DNA of 64,000 nucleotides from JAGVPT01 sp963717445 (GTDB lineage Bacteria > Bacteroidota > Ignavibacteria > UBA10030 > UBA8401). Shown piece after piece: positions 36,173 through 45,065 of the stretch. How positions within the stretch are numbered: the stretch's first letter is position 1; each line of letters starts with the position of its first letter. The notes under the pieces are model-generated. The model saw only the letters and a list, made by a program, of their open reading frames with translations. It was not told the DNA's origin and did no database searches. Where the stretch lies: NCBI GenBank assembly GCA_963717445.1, contig OY970334.1, forward strand, positions 2,170,001-2,234,000, in the 5' to 3' direction. The translations under genes were made by a program, and so were the position numbers.

Positions 36173-37738
36173 TTATTCTTCCTTTATCCGGAATTCCGGT
36201 GAGTCCGGACGAATATCATCGTACATTTTTTTCAACGCATAGTACGCAATTTGACTGCCCCTGTATGCGCTCTCACGGTACAACCGCACCGCTTCGGATT
36301 TACTCTGACCGACACCGGTCCCCGTTTCGTAGCAATACGCGAGCGCCACTTGAGCCACAAGCGACCCTTGATGAGCCGCCGAATCAAGATCGGGAATCGA
36401 AGCTGCGTAATCCTGCAGGTGCAAATTTGCGATGACATTTGTTGCCAAAAGCCGTATGTGAGCTTCACGGCTTCCCATCGCAGCCGCCTGGGTCCACAAT
36501 TGCACCGCTTTCTCTTTGTTCTTCTCGACGCCTCTTCCCGAGAAATAGCAGAGGCCGGTTTCAATCATCCCCTGAATATGATGCTGAGCGGATGCTTTGA
36601 GGAGTAATTGGAATGACTCTTCCGGAGGTAACTCGGTATCAAAACCGACAGCGATCAATCCTGCACACACAAATTCCGCGTCGGCATTTCCATGGAGTAC
36701 AAGAGCGTGCATCTGCTGAACGAACTTTTTATCCTGAAACACATTCCAAAGAAGAGCCGGCGCGCGGGGAAACTCCAGCCGTATTGCGCGAAGATATTCC
36801 GTTGCGGCAAGCATCAAATTTTTTTGCTCGATAATACCTTTCTCGTAAAAACGTCCGAGCACGGCTAACGCTTCAGGACTTCCGACGTCAGCCGCGTTCT
36901 CAATTAAATGAAGCAGCGTTGAATCCGCGACAAGTTTGTCGGCGCTAAGCGTTGAAATACCGAGCGCGCTTTTCAATTCCGGACTTCCCTTCCGGAGCAT
37001 ATCTTTTAGAAATGCAAGCTCGTCTTGCTTTGTCGCTGTTTCGTCGCTGAAATCAAGAAGAACCGGTTTCCAAGAATGCGTCGGCAGTACGAGCGCCGAG
37101 TCATTCTTCGTCACGGGGCTCACCGAGGAAACAGAAGATGTATCCGATGAATCTGCATGAATATCGATGCCGCGTTTTTCAAACTCTACGAGTGCATCGC
37201 GAGCGGGCTGGTATCCGGCATCCGCGGATTTTTTCATCCAGCGGTACGCTTCGACCCAGTTTTGCGGTGTGACAAGGTTGTCCGTGAGAATCGAAGCGTA
37301 GACATATTCCGCTTCAGGCATTCCTTTTTGGGCGGCATATTGAAAATGCTCAAATGCTTTGAATGGGTTCCACGGAACGCCCCATCCGTTATTCAAAAAA
37401 ATGCCGAGGTTATAGTGCGCGATAACAAAATTTTGATCGGCGGCTTTCTGAATCCAGTATGCGCTTTTTACCGTATCAACGCCGAAACCCTTTCCGAGAA
37501 AGTAGCGAATGCCCAGCTCATGCTCGGCTGAAGCATCCCCGTTGTTCGCCTCCTCCATCAGTTTGAACTCTTCCCACAATTCGTACGATTCGTCCGACCG
37601 CCTGATAAGGTTGAGTCTCGGAGCTCTGTGTTCTTTAAAGACCGCGGCTTTGGTTGAATCTTGCGCACTCACGCGTGCACAGCATACCGCGAGCAGAAAG
37701 AGAATACATCCGTTCAAGAAAAATTGCTTAACCATCAT
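36173..37738 (-). CDS. Exported Sel1-repeat (TPR-like) protein
   Basis: 521 residues with a signal peptide (FFLNGCILFLLAVCCARVSAQD) and at least seven Sel1-like helical repeats, for example ASAEHELGIRYFLGKGFG, AHYNLGIFLNNGWGV, EALAVLGRFYEKGII, MIETGLCYFSGRGVEKNKEK, AQVALAYCYETGTGVGQS. Such solenoids mediate protein-protein contacts, here in the periplasm or outer membrane. A low-complexity Ser/Val linker separates two repeat blocks near residue 200. Function is otherwise unknown; no operon partner is evident. Confidence 0.85.
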   Translation of the reverse strand: MMVKQFFLNGCILFLLAVCCARVSAQDSTKAAVFKEHRAPRLNLIRRSDESYELWEEFKLMEEANNGDASAEHELGIRYFLGKGFGVDTVKSAYWIQKAADQNFVIAHYNLGIFLNNGWGVPWNPFKAFEHFQYAAQKGMPEAEYVYASILTDNLVTPQNWVEAYRWMKKSADAGYQPARDALVEFEKRGIDIHADSSDTSSVSSVSPVTKNDSALVLPTHSWKPVLLDFSDETATKQDELAFLKDMLRKGSPELKSALGISTLSADKLVADSTLLHLIENAADVGSPEALAVLGRFYEKGIIEQKNLMLAATEYLRAIRLEFPRAPALLWNVFQDKKFVQQMHALVLHGNADAEFVCAGLIAVGFDTELPPEESFQLLLKASAQHHIQGMIETGLCYFSGRGVEKNKEKAVQLWTQAAAMGSREAHIRLLATNVIANLHLQDYAASIPDLDSAAHQGSLVAQVALAYCYETGTGVGQSKSEAVRLYRESAYRGSQIAYYALKKMYDDIRPDSPEFRIKEE

Positions 37739-37863
37739 AGCTCACTTGTGCGGCCCCCGGAGAACATAAAAGAAGAAGATGCGGAGGTATATAGTTAGAC
37801 GGATGCAAGAGAATTTCGTTTACCGATTGAAGGGGAATCGGCTCGGAGAAATTGGATTCCCCG

Positions 37864-39036
37864 TTACGACGCCCGGAGCGCGTTGATGATGTTCAGCCAA
37901 GATGCTCTCACTGCCGGAAGGAAACCGCCGACCACACCCATAAAAAGCGAGAAGAACATGGTAAAGGCGGCTATCGCGGGTGTTAGATGGAAACCGAACG
38001 CAAGTTCCGTGAATGAAGTAAAGTTCGTCGTTGAAAAGGAAACAAATTCTAAGAATGAGGCAAGCGCTAACCCTATAATTCCGCCGATGAGAGAGAGAAA
38101 TATTGCTTCCAGTAAAAATGCCGTAAGAATGCTTCGTCGTCCGAATCCAAGCGCACGCAACGTCCCTATTTCAACGGTACGATTGGCAACAGCAGCGTAC
38201 ATGGTAATCATCGCACCGATCATCGCGCCGGCGCTAAAAATAATCGTGATGATCAAACCGAGAACGCGAATGAAAACGGCCAACCCCTGCGATTGTTCTT
38301 CGTAGAAAGTTTTCTCCCGTTTGGGTTCTAAATCTGCCAATCGCTGGTCGGCTTGAAGTCTGTTCTTAAACGCATCAAAATCGTTGACATTCTTCAACTT
38401 CACTGTGAGAGACGAATAGACCGGCCGGTTGAAGGCAAGCATCAATTGATCCGCATCTGCCCAAATCTCGGAAGCAAACCCGCTCCTCCCGGCATCAAAG
38501 ATCCCGACGATCAACCAGTGTCCCGTTCCTATCTGGATCGTCTGTCCAATTTCCGCTCCGTCGAACTGTGATGCTATCGCATCGCTCACGATGATTTCGG
38601 AAGAACCTTGCCGGAACATCCGCCCCTCTTTCATTTTCACCTGCGGACGCATCGCCATCGCACCGGGAGAGACGCCGCGAACCGGCACGTTCGCCATCCC
38701 CCCGGTTGTCCCTTTCTTGCTCAGGTTGACAATGGTAACGACATCAGCCGTCGCCATCGGCTTCCCGTCTGCCCCGACTGCCACTTCCGGAAAAGTTGAA
38801 ATGTTTGCAACCGATTCACGCCCAATCGCGCTCACAAGTTCGCTCTGCGCCGATTTCCGGATAATAATAACGTTATCGTCGGACCCGGTCGAAACAAGAG
38901 TTTGCCGCACGCCCTCGGAGAGCATCAGTACGGCGGCGAAGACAAAAACTACAAGTGCAATACCCCCGACGGTCAGCGACATCGTCAACCTGCGCGTCCA
39001 GAGATTACGAATATTGTAGGAAAGGGGGATTTTCAT
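37864..39036 (-). CDS. MacB/FtsX-type ABC permease subunit B
   Basis: Inner-membrane permease of about 390 residues: an N-terminal membrane helix (LTVGGIALVVFVFAAVLML), a periplasmic MacB core domain with the usual beta-rich fold, then three membrane helices (GLIITIIFSAGAMIGAMITMY, FLLEAIFLSLIGGIIGLALA, PAIAAFTMFFSLFMGVVGGF) and the RTLRALGFGRRSILTAF coupling segment that contacts the ATPase. ATG 39036 is chosen over TTG 39042. It is the last gene of an adaptor-ATPase-permease-permease operon that probably exports a compound or lipoprotein across the envelope. Confidence 0.9.
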   Translation of the reverse strand: MKIPLSYNIRNLWTRRLTMSLTVGGIALVVFVFAAVLMLSEGVRQTLVSTGSDDNVIIIRKSAQSELVSAIGRESVANISTFPEVAVGADGKPMATADVVTIVNLSKKGTTGGMANVPVRGVSPGAMAMRPQVKMKEGRMFRQGSSEIIVSDAIASQFDGAEIGQTIQIGTGHWLIVGIFDAGRSGFASEIWADADQLMLAFNRPVYSSLTVKLKNVNDFDAFKNRLQADQRLADLEPKREKTFYEEQSQGLAVFIRVLGLIITIIFSAGAMIGAMITMYAAVANRTVEIGTLRALGFGRRSILTAFLLEAIFLSLIGGIIGLALASFLEFVSFSTTNFTSFTELAFGFHLTPAIAAFTMFFSLFMGVVGGFLPAVRASWLNIINALRAS

Positions 39037-39063
39037 AGCCAATATTTTTAACTGATATTGTGT

Positions 39064-39119
39064 GGTAGATCATCCACAAAGTTCACTAAGGACCACGAAG
39101 ACTTCGTGTCCTTGGTGGA
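39064..39119. repeat. Palindromic repeat between the two permease genes
   Basis: AAGGACCACGAAG and CTTCGTGTCCTT (one bulged C) meet at the palindrome ACGAAGACTTCGT; outer parts TCCACAAAG and TTGGTGGA extend it. Member of the CACCAAG/CACGAAG family of gene-less palindromes in this window. Confidence 0.75.
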
Positions 39120-39144
39120 TATTCCTTTTACCAATTCAATGTAA

Positions 39145-40308
39145 CTATCCGATCTGCCGCAAGCCGTCGACAATTTTTATCCGCGATGAGCGCACGGCCG
39201 GAAAAATCGACGCAAGCACACCGACAAGAAGAGAAAACGAAATTGCAAGAACAATGGTCGACAGTTCAACATTAAACACCGGGAACATCGTAGGAAACCC
39301 TGCAGCAACGGCAGCGGCCATAGGAAACGTAAACACAATCCCCACGCACCCGCCAATGGCCGCAATGACCAACGACTCCCCTGCAATGAGTCCGACAATA
39401 TGACCCGAGGTGAAACCGAGTGTCTTTAACACGGCATACTCGCGAATTCGCTCGCGTGCAGACATAATGATCGTGTTAGCCAACACCAACAAAATAATAC
39501 CGATGATGACATACGAAATGACCTCGAGCGAAGTTAAAATTGCACTCGAGAGTGAGACGAAACTTTGCTGGAATGCTTTTTCAGTTTCCGTTTTTGTCTT
39601 TGCGGGAGAATTGGCAAACAGGGCGTCCACGTTTTCTGAAACGGACGCTGCATCGTTGGCGCTCGCGATTTGAATTGCATACCATCCGACTTGATCCGCG
39701 CGGTATAATGCAGCTTGTTTCAATTGTTCGTTAAGATATGACCACTGGAGAAACATCTGTGTTTCATCCACCGTCCTGTCCCTGCCCGTATATACTCCTC
39801 GAATCACGAACTCCCAATGGCCGGGGAAAATGTCTCCTTCAATCGGAATGATATCGCCCAGCTTCCAGCCGTATTTTTCCATAATTTTTTTGCCGACAAT
39901 GCATGCGTTGCGTTCTTTTTTGAATGTTTCGAGCTGGTCGGCGGGAATGATGAACTCCGGGTACATGCTGAGAAAGTTTTCTGCGTCAACGGCGTAGCGT
40001 GGAAAAAAATTATCGAACGACTGATCCTTGTAGACGCCTTGAAACCAATACGCGTACGATACTTTCGTAACGCCGGGTACTTTTTCTATCTGATCGAGGT
40101 ATGACAACGGCAGCGGGTAAATAAACGAGACCGCGTCCCGGGTAATAAGCCGGTTTGAGGATGAGGACGCGACGCCGGAATTCCATGCCGTCACAATCGT
40201 CCGAAGAAAGCCGAAGGCGAAAACGGCAAAAGACAGGCCTAGAATAGTCAGAAATGTGCGAAGTTTATGGCGCAGAAGATTTTTCAAAACAAGCTTCAAC
40301 ACTTTCAT
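39145..40308 (-). CDS. MacB/FtsX-type ABC permease subunit A
   Basis: 387 residues with the MacB-like layout: N-terminal helix (LRTFLTILGLSFAVFAFGFL), large periplasmic domain, then three helices (VISYVIIGIILLVLANTIIM, GESLVIAAIGGCVGIVFTF, TIVLAISFSLLVGVLASIF) and the EYAVLKTLGFTSGHIVGL coupling segment. It differs from the downstream permease, so the transporter is likely a heterodimer of two permeases with an ATPase dimer. It lies between the ATPase gene and the second permease; a 136-base gap with repeat-like sequence precedes it. Confidence 0.9.
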   Translation of the reverse strand: MKVLKLVLKNLLRHKLRTFLTILGLSFAVFAFGFLRTIVTAWNSGVASSSSNRLITRDAVSFIYPLPLSYLDQIEKVPGVTKVSYAYWFQGVYKDQSFDNFFPRYAVDAENFLSMYPEFIIPADQLETFKKERNACIVGKKIMEKYGWKLGDIIPIEGDIFPGHWEFVIRGVYTGRDRTVDETQMFLQWSYLNEQLKQAALYRADQVGWYAIQIASANDAASVSENVDALFANSPAKTKTETEKAFQQSFVSLSSAILTSLEVISYVIIGIILLVLANTIIMSARERIREYAVLKTLGFTSGHIVGLIAGESLVIAAIGGCVGIVFTFPMAAAVAAGFPTMFPVFNVELSTIVLAISFSLLVGVLASIFPAVRSSRIKIVDGLRQIG

Positions 40309-40349
40309 GACTTTTCTTTCGATGATGTCATATTATATTTATATTTTTA

Positions 40350-40425
40350 CTGCCAAGACCCTGAGATCGCAAAGAACATTATTATTGATTTTACTCAACC
40401 CCTTGGCGTTTTAGCGGTTCAAAAC
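40350..40425. repeat. Weak imperfect inverted repeat (CCAAGACCC... / ...CCTTGGCG)
   Basis: Left part ACTGCCAAGACCCTGAGATC and right part CCCCTTGGCGTTTTAGCGGT are imperfect inverted copies around an AT-rich centre. It resembles a decayed member of the CGCCAAG/CGCAAAG palindrome family. Confidence 0.4.
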
Positions 40426-40445
40426 AATGTATTATTTGGCTGTGA

Positions 40446-41126
40446 TTAGTTGTCCAGCAAATCGCCTTTTTCGAGATGGCGAACTTTGTGCGCCTTCCCG
40501 GCCGCATGAGGATCGTGCGTCACCATGATGATCGTTTTTTTGAATTCCGTATTCAGCCGTTCCATAAGCGTCAAAATTTCGTCCGCAGACTTTTTGTCCA
40601 GGTCGCCCGTCGGCTCGTCGGCAACGATAATCGTGGGGTCGGTAACGATGGCGCGGGCAATTGCAACCCGTTGCTCCTGCCCGCCGGAAAGTTGTTTTGG
40701 GTAATGTTTCATCCTGTCGCCCAGCCCCACAACGTTCAACGCAGCTTCCACATGCTCGCGCTTTTCTTTCTTCGAAAGATGTGTCAGGAGGAGAGGCAGC
40801 TCTACGTTCTCGTACGCGGTAAGCACGGGAAGAAGATTATAGAACTGAAAAACAAAACCGACGTTGCGCGACCGCCATTTAGCCAGCGCCGATTCGCCGA
40901 GCGTCGAGATATCAGTTCCCGCGATGATCAACGATCCGCTGTTCGGGCGGTCGATTCCGGCGATAAGGTTGAGCAACGTTGTTTTCCCGGAACCCGAAGG
41001 ACCCATGAGCGCAAGAAATTCCCCTTCAGGAATGTCGAGCGTGATGTTTTGCAGCACGGGAATTTCCATGCTGTCGCGTTTATAAATCTTCGTGAGGTTG
41101 CGAATTTGAACGATAGGTTCCGCCAT
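40446..41126 (-). CDS. ABC transporter ATPase (LolD/MacB type)
   Basis: 226-residue ATPase that powers the two permeases encoded downstream. Walker A GPSGSGKTTLL, Q-loop FVFQFYNLLPVLTAYENVELP, signature LSGGQEQR and Walker B IIVADEPTGDLD are intact, as is the H-loop VTHDPHAA. ADEPTGDLDKKS is typical for the LolD/MacB/FtsE group that drives mechanotransmission rather than classical substrate passage. The gene lies between adaptor and permease genes in the efflux operon. Confidence 0.95.
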   Translation of the reverse strand: MAEPIVQIRNLTKIYKRDSMEIPVLQNITLDIPEGEFLALMGPSGSGKTTLLNLIAGIDRPNSGSLIIAGTDISTLGESALAKWRSRNVGFVFQFYNLLPVLTAYENVELPLLLTHLSKKEKREHVEAALNVVGLGDRMKHYPKQLSGGQEQRVAIARAIVTDPTIIVADEPTGDLDKKSADEILTLMERLNTEFKKTIIMVTHDPHAAGKAHKVRHLEKGDLLDN

Positions 41127-41175
41127 AAACGTTACGGTGAAATGTGAAAGAAATTTTTCTTAACGGCGAACGTTG

Positions 41176-42474
41176 CTATTTCGCCAACGCTATCTTTGAT
41201 CCGGATGAGAGTTTCTCGGACGGATGCAACACGACCTTGTCCCCGACTGAAAGCCCCTCTTTAACTTCAATATTGTCCCCCATAAGCTCGCCCACAACAA
41301 CCGGAATTTCTACAACCGTTTGGTCGCGAAGAAGGAACACAACTTTTTTCCCATCTCGTGTAGTGACGGCTGAAACCGGTACCGATATTTTTGCCGTAGA
41401 ATTTTCCGCCGTTTTCTCGGATTCTTTGCTCAGGAAAATGACCTTTGCACTCATTTCCGGGAGAACGAGATCGTCCCGGTCTTCAAATTGAACTTTCGTC
41501 AGGACGGTTGCTTTTGCCCGGTCGGCGGTCGGAACTATTTTATGAACATATCCGTGGTACCGTTTATCCGGAATAGCGTCAAGCGTAATTTCACACGGTT
41601 GGCCGGTATAAACTTTTTCTATATTCGACTCGGACACATCTGCCTCCACTTCAAGCGATGTCATGTCGGCAAGCGTGACAAGATCTCCCCGCGAACCCGA
41701 GGCAGCACCAAACGGCGTAATGACGTCGCCCACGTCGGCATCTTTTGTCAACACCGTTCCGTCGAACGGCGCACGGATGTACGTGTACTCAACCTGCACT
41801 TCGGCGGAACTGACGGCCGCTTCTGCAGCCTTCACAGTAGCTTCCGCTGAGATGACACCCGCTACTGCCTTCTTATAACGGGCATTTGCCGGATCGTAAT
41901 CTGCTTCTGAAGCAAGGTTCTGACTGTAGAGCGACTTTTCCCGTTCATAGTTCGATGTCGCATCGTCAAGCTCTGCTTTGGCTTGGTCCACTCCAGCTTT
42001 TGCAACACCAAGATTGGCTTTGGCCTGACCGAGAGCCGCTTCAACGTCGCTGTCTTCCAGTCTTCCGATGATGCTCCCCTTCTTGACAACGTCTCCTTCG
42101 ATCACCCCGAGGTATTCGAGCCGTCCCGTCCCTTTGGACGCGACAGCGGCTTTACGTTGAGCGACAACATAACCGCTCGCCGTGAGCACTGTGTTTGCCT
42201 GTGATGGATACGTTAGGGACACAGTTGCAGTTTCGACTTGTTCTGTCGATGCGATACCACCGCTAAAAACAAAAAACAGAACGCCGACGATCAACACGGC
42301 ACCGACCGATGAATAAAGAATAAAATTCTTTTTCGACCCGGCCGAGCCGTTCGTTTCGGGAGCGCTTCTATTAATGCGGAGTGATGAGAGATCCGCTTTT
42401 TGCGTTTCAGACGACATAAATTCGTTTCTTGTTGAGTCTTGGCTGGAAAAAGAACCTACGGAATGAGTATCCAT
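41176..42474 (-). CDS. Periplasmic adaptor (HlyD/MFP family) of the efflux operon
   Basis: 432-residue membrane-fusion protein linking the inner-membrane ABC transporter to an outer-membrane channel. One anchor helix (FILYSSVGAVLIVGVLFFVF, about 50-70), a lipoyl-like half (SKGTGRLEYLGVIEGDVVKKGSIIG), a coiled-coil hairpin rich in AKANLGVAKAGVDQAKAEL, the second lipoyl half (YTYIRAPFDGTV) and beta-barrel domains follow in order. The upstream ATG 42474 and internal ATG 42417 are both possible starts; neither has a clear ribosome site. It heads the operon adaptor-ATPase-permease-permease; no TolC-like gene is present in the window. Confidence 0.9.
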   Translation of the reverse strand: MDTHSVGSFSSQDSTRNEFMSSETQKADLSSLRINRSAPETNGSAGSKKNFILYSSVGAVLIVGVLFFVFSGGIASTEQVETATVSLTYPSQANTVLTASGYVVAQRKAAVASKGTGRLEYLGVIEGDVVKKGSIIGRLEDSDVEAALGQAKANLGVAKAGVDQAKAELDDATSNYEREKSLYSQNLASEADYDPANARYKKAVAGVISAEATVKAAEAAVSSAEVQVEYTYIRAPFDGTVLTKDADVGDVITPFGAASGSRGDLVTLADMTSLEVEADVSESNIEKVYTGQPCEITLDAIPDKRYHGYVHKIVPTADRAKATVLTKVQFEDRDDLVLPEMSAKVIFLSKESEKTAENSTAKISVPVSAVTTRDGKKVVFLLRDQTVVEIPVVVGELMGDNIEVKEGLSVGDKVVLHPSEKLSSGSKIALAK

Positions 42475-42625
42475 TGTTTACAACTTGTTGAAATATGTAA
42501 AAATACGGGACAAAAATCAACACGTTCTTACTTCGCTTATCGTGCCAGAATTCAAATATTCGTTCATCTATGTAGACGAATTTGGTCAAAAAATATTCGA
42601 AAATGTACCACTACCTTACTGCGCT

Positions 42626-43366
42626 TCAGCGCACTTTTTTGTTTTCATTTACTTTAGAATGTTTCGATTGCTCAAATTTGCCTTTATATTCGACGAGTCC
42701 GATATCGCATCCTTGCCCGATGTTGACATTGTTTCCCCGCACAGCTTTTGCTTTTGTATCTTCAAGATAAATATCGTCACCTTCAATAGTATCCACGGCT
42801 AGCCCGCCATGAAGATCGAACGAAAAAAGGATTGAGTTAATTAGCCGTCCAAGCCGAAACGTGTTTCCTTTTCGGACACTAATTGTCTCACCTCCAATCT
42901 CCTTGGCACGGCACGGACCGTAAAGAACAATGTCGACGTTTCCTGCATTCAAGAGGCCGCCGACGCTAAATGCACCTTTGGAAGCAAATGTCTCTGCAGT
43001 ACAATCACCCTTCACCTTAAAGCCACCCTTGATTTCAAGATGCTCGGCAGATAACTTTCCACCTATGACAGCGGTACCGTCTATTCTCATCTCTTTTGCA
43101 TCCACCGCCCCCCCGACTTCCAGCATCCCGCTCACTTTGAAATCATCGGATTCCAAATCGCCGGTAATTACGGCTCTGCCGACTATTTTGCCCGTCTTTG
43201 TTTTAACACTTCCGTCAATATCCGACGTTCCCGACACCTTCAGATCGATGCAATCGAAATCGCCGTTGATATCTCCTTGACCGTTCACAACGACATTATT
43301 GTAAAACCCTCCCGAAGCATTTGCTCTTCCGGAGATCTTTAAATCGTGTCTGTTTTTCTTATCCAT
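42626..43366 (-). CDS. Bactofilin-like polymer-forming protein (YhbE/YhbF type)
   Basis: 246 residues made almost wholly of short beta-helix rungs (GDLESDDFKVSGMLEVGGAV, GGKLSAEHLEIKGGFKVKGD), the fold of bactofilins, which polymerise without nucleotide and can associate with the inner membrane. It is longer than classical single-domain bactofilins (about 130 residues) and ends in a charged Lys-rich tail. The gene follows the YhbD-like gene by 14 bases, as in the Bacillus yhbD-yhbE-yhbF cluster. A role in envelope organisation is inferred from the family. Confidence 0.8.
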   Translation of the reverse strand: MDKKNRHDLKISGRANASGGFYNNVVVNGQGDINGDFDCIDLKVSGTSDIDGSVKTKTGKIVGRAVITGDLESDDFKVSGMLEVGGAVDAKEMRIDGTAVIGGKLSAEHLEIKGGFKVKGDCTAETFASKGAFSVGGLLNAGNVDIVLYGPCRAKEIGGETISVRKGNTFRLGRLINSILFSFDLHGGLAVDTIEGDDIYLEDTKAKAVRGNNVNIGQGCDIGLVEYKGKFEQSKHSKVNENKKVR

Positions 43367-43380
43367 AATTATCTTCCTTT

Positions 43381-44004
43381 TTATGATGCAAGCATTTTTA
43401 ATTCTTCAGCACACCGCTCGAGGCCAACACGGGCTACTATCTTTATTCCCTCTTCGAACTGAATCGGCGAGATTGTCGGAGCCAAAAGAGTTAAAGATAT
43501 CCCCGCCTTTCGAATAACGACTAAATCGCACCCTTTACCTTCAAATCTGCCGTAGCCTTCTTCCATTGTTTTGACTGCGCTTTTCGCTTCACCTATACCT
43601 ACGTCGCCTGATTGAAGCAGACGCTCTAAAACAAAAAGTGCAAGGAGAACTTGAAACGACAGAACCCCGTTGGAATCCTTATTCTCAAAATAGCTGTTAA
43701 GCGTGGACTGCGAAACGATTTTTCGGTCAATGATTTCTTCTGCAGTCAAAGCAGCCTGAGCGAGAGCCGGAGAAACCATTCCGGCAATATCATCCAGTGA
43801 ACGATCTTCTTTCATGTTTTTAATTTTGTCGATCCTTGCAAGCATACTCTCTTTCGGAAAAAAGGTCTCTTGTCCGGTGAATGTCGATTTTCGAACGAAC
43901 CATTCTTCAGGAATTAAGTTCTTGCGTTTCCACCGGTAGAGCTGACCGTACGAAATGCCGGTAAGGTCAAGCAGCTCCTTTTTTGAAATTAGTTCGTTTT
44001 CCAT
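43381..44004 (-). CDS. YhbD-like protein with MerR-type helix-turn-helix (DUF4004)
   Basis: 207 residues. The N-terminus (ELISKKELLDLTGISYGQLY, then RWKRKNLIPEEWF) is a MerR-like winged helix of the YhbD/DUF4004 type; the C-terminal half is helical and of unknown function, with a motif around DLVVIRKAGISLTLLAPTIS. In Bacillus the homologue precedes bactofilin genes, and here too a bactofilin follows. It is probably a regulator of, or adaptor to, that cytoskeletal element; a DNA-binding role is suggested only by the N-terminal fold. Confidence 0.78.
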   Translation of the reverse strand: MENELISKKELLDLTGISYGQLYRWKRKNLIPEEWFVRKSTFTGQETFFPKESMLARIDKIKNMKEDRSLDDIAGMVSPALAQAALTAEEIIDRKIVSQSTLNSYFENKDSNGVLSFQVLLALFVLERLLQSGDVGIGEAKSAVKTMEEGYGRFEGKGCDLVVIRKAGISLTLLAPTISPIQFEEGIKIVARVGLERCAEELKMLAS

Positions 44005-44078
44005 AAGTCTTTATCGTAGAGAGTTGTAATGTTCCAGTGATGAACGATGTAACATGATCTCCAATGGTGCAAACAAAA

Positions 44079-44744
44079 TTATTTTCGAAGATACACGTAA
44101 AAACCTACTCCTATTTCTTTAATGTCATATTTTTCAAATGGTGTCTTCGAAAGGAGGTTAATAAACCCATCTCTAGAATAAGCCCCCCTACGAAGAAAAT
44201 ATTTGAAAGTTAATTTCATGAAAAGCGCCTCAATCCCTTTTACATTCATCTCGTTTGTTAGATTGTCCAATTGTCGGTTAGAAACACTTCTGTTCATATC
44301 GATAATGAGAGCTACGGCTCCGGGCTTTAATACCCGATTCATTTCCCTCAACGCTTTGAGCGGCTCTTTGAAGTTTTTAAACGCAGCGGTGCAAATGATG
44401 AAATCAAACACATCATTAGAAAATGGCATATTGGCGACGTTACCTTGCTGAAATTCAATTTCAACACTCGCTTGTTTTGCATTTGTTCGCGCGATATCCA
44501 CAAAATCTTTGCTAATATCTATACCGGTGATGTTGTAGCGCCCTAACTTCGCAAGCTCAATAGCAAGATATCCAGGACCTGGAGCCACTTCAAGAACAGA
44601 GTCTCCTTGTTCAACATTGTTTGCAACTTCCTTAGCATAATTTCTGAGTTCTTCAATTCGATGGCCACGAGAATTTTTATCATACCATCGCGCGGCGAAG
44701 CCATTGATGCCAAGGTCATTGAACCGTCTTAGAAATTTCATCAT
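44079..44744 (-). CDS. Class I SAM-dependent methyltransferase
   Basis: 221 residues, Rossmann-type methyltransferase. The SAM motif I is VLEVAPGPGYLAIELA (glycine loop), motif II ITGIDISKDFVDIAR ends in the ribose-binding acidic residue, followed by GNVANMPFSNDVFDFIICTAAF and the VLKPGAVALIIDM strand. The acceptor is unknown; the short N-terminal and variable C-terminal parts suit a small-molecule enzyme. A strong promoter lies about 110 bases upstream and the YhbD-like and bactofilin genes follow in the same direction, so it is the first gene of that operon. Confidence 0.88.
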   Translation of the reverse strand: MMKFLRRFNDLGINGFAARWYDKNSRGHRIEELRNYAKEVANNVEQGDSVLEVAPGPGYLAIELAKLGRYNITGIDISKDFVDIARTNAKQASVEIEFQQGNVANMPFSNDVFDFIICTAAFKNFKEPLKALREMNRVLKPGAVALIIDMNRSVSNRQLDNLTNEMNVKGIEALFMKLTFKYFLRRGAYSRDGFINLLSKTPFEKYDIKEIGVGFYVYLRK

Positions 44745-45065
44745 TGTCGTGCTTCTTTTTTGATCTTTTATTTCTACGAATTTTTATGCTTGTTTTCTGT
44801 AAAAGTAAAGAGCGAGATTTAATTTGGTTTCTTGCCAAATGTTGATTTAGTCCTTTGATTGAATATAACATAACACTGTTACGTTGTCAATAAAAAATGT
44901 CAATTTTTGATCGAAATCCAACATTGTCGAATATCACTATAATCTATTGATATTTAATGGATTAACTAAAATATACATTCTTTCATATAATAGACACAGT
45001 GGTGAATACGAAATGAAAGAAACATTGTTTCATTGAAATGATGTGTTACAGAATTTTTTCGAGTC
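44745..45065. other. AT-rich promoter region of the methyltransferase operon
   Basis: 321 bases between the methyltransferase start and the stop of the next acetyltransferase gene. It has a consensus-like promoter with an internal dyad (44862-44890) and a second TTGACA-like hexamer 13 bases upstream of the -35. No gene seen. Confidence 0.7.
44862..44890 (-). promoter_or_regulatory. Promoter TTGACA-17-TATATT with dyad TAACA-C-TGTTA in the spacer
   Basis: On the minus strand a perfect -35 TTGACA and a -10 TATATT have a 17-base spacer. The spacer contains the palindrome TAACACTGTTA (44871-44881), placed where a repressor or a MerR-type activator would bind. The predicted start of transcription is about 110 bases before the methyltransferase ATG. 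Confidence 0.65.

Noticed and set aside
36232..36564. Antisense frames within the Sel1 gene
   Set aside because: Long frames opposite or shifted to a clear repeat-protein gene; codon pattern and repeats support only the gene at 36173-37738.
44745..45065. Possible riboswitch before the methyltransferase
   Set aside because: The region shows promoter hexamers and a short dyad but no recognisable conserved aptamer core.
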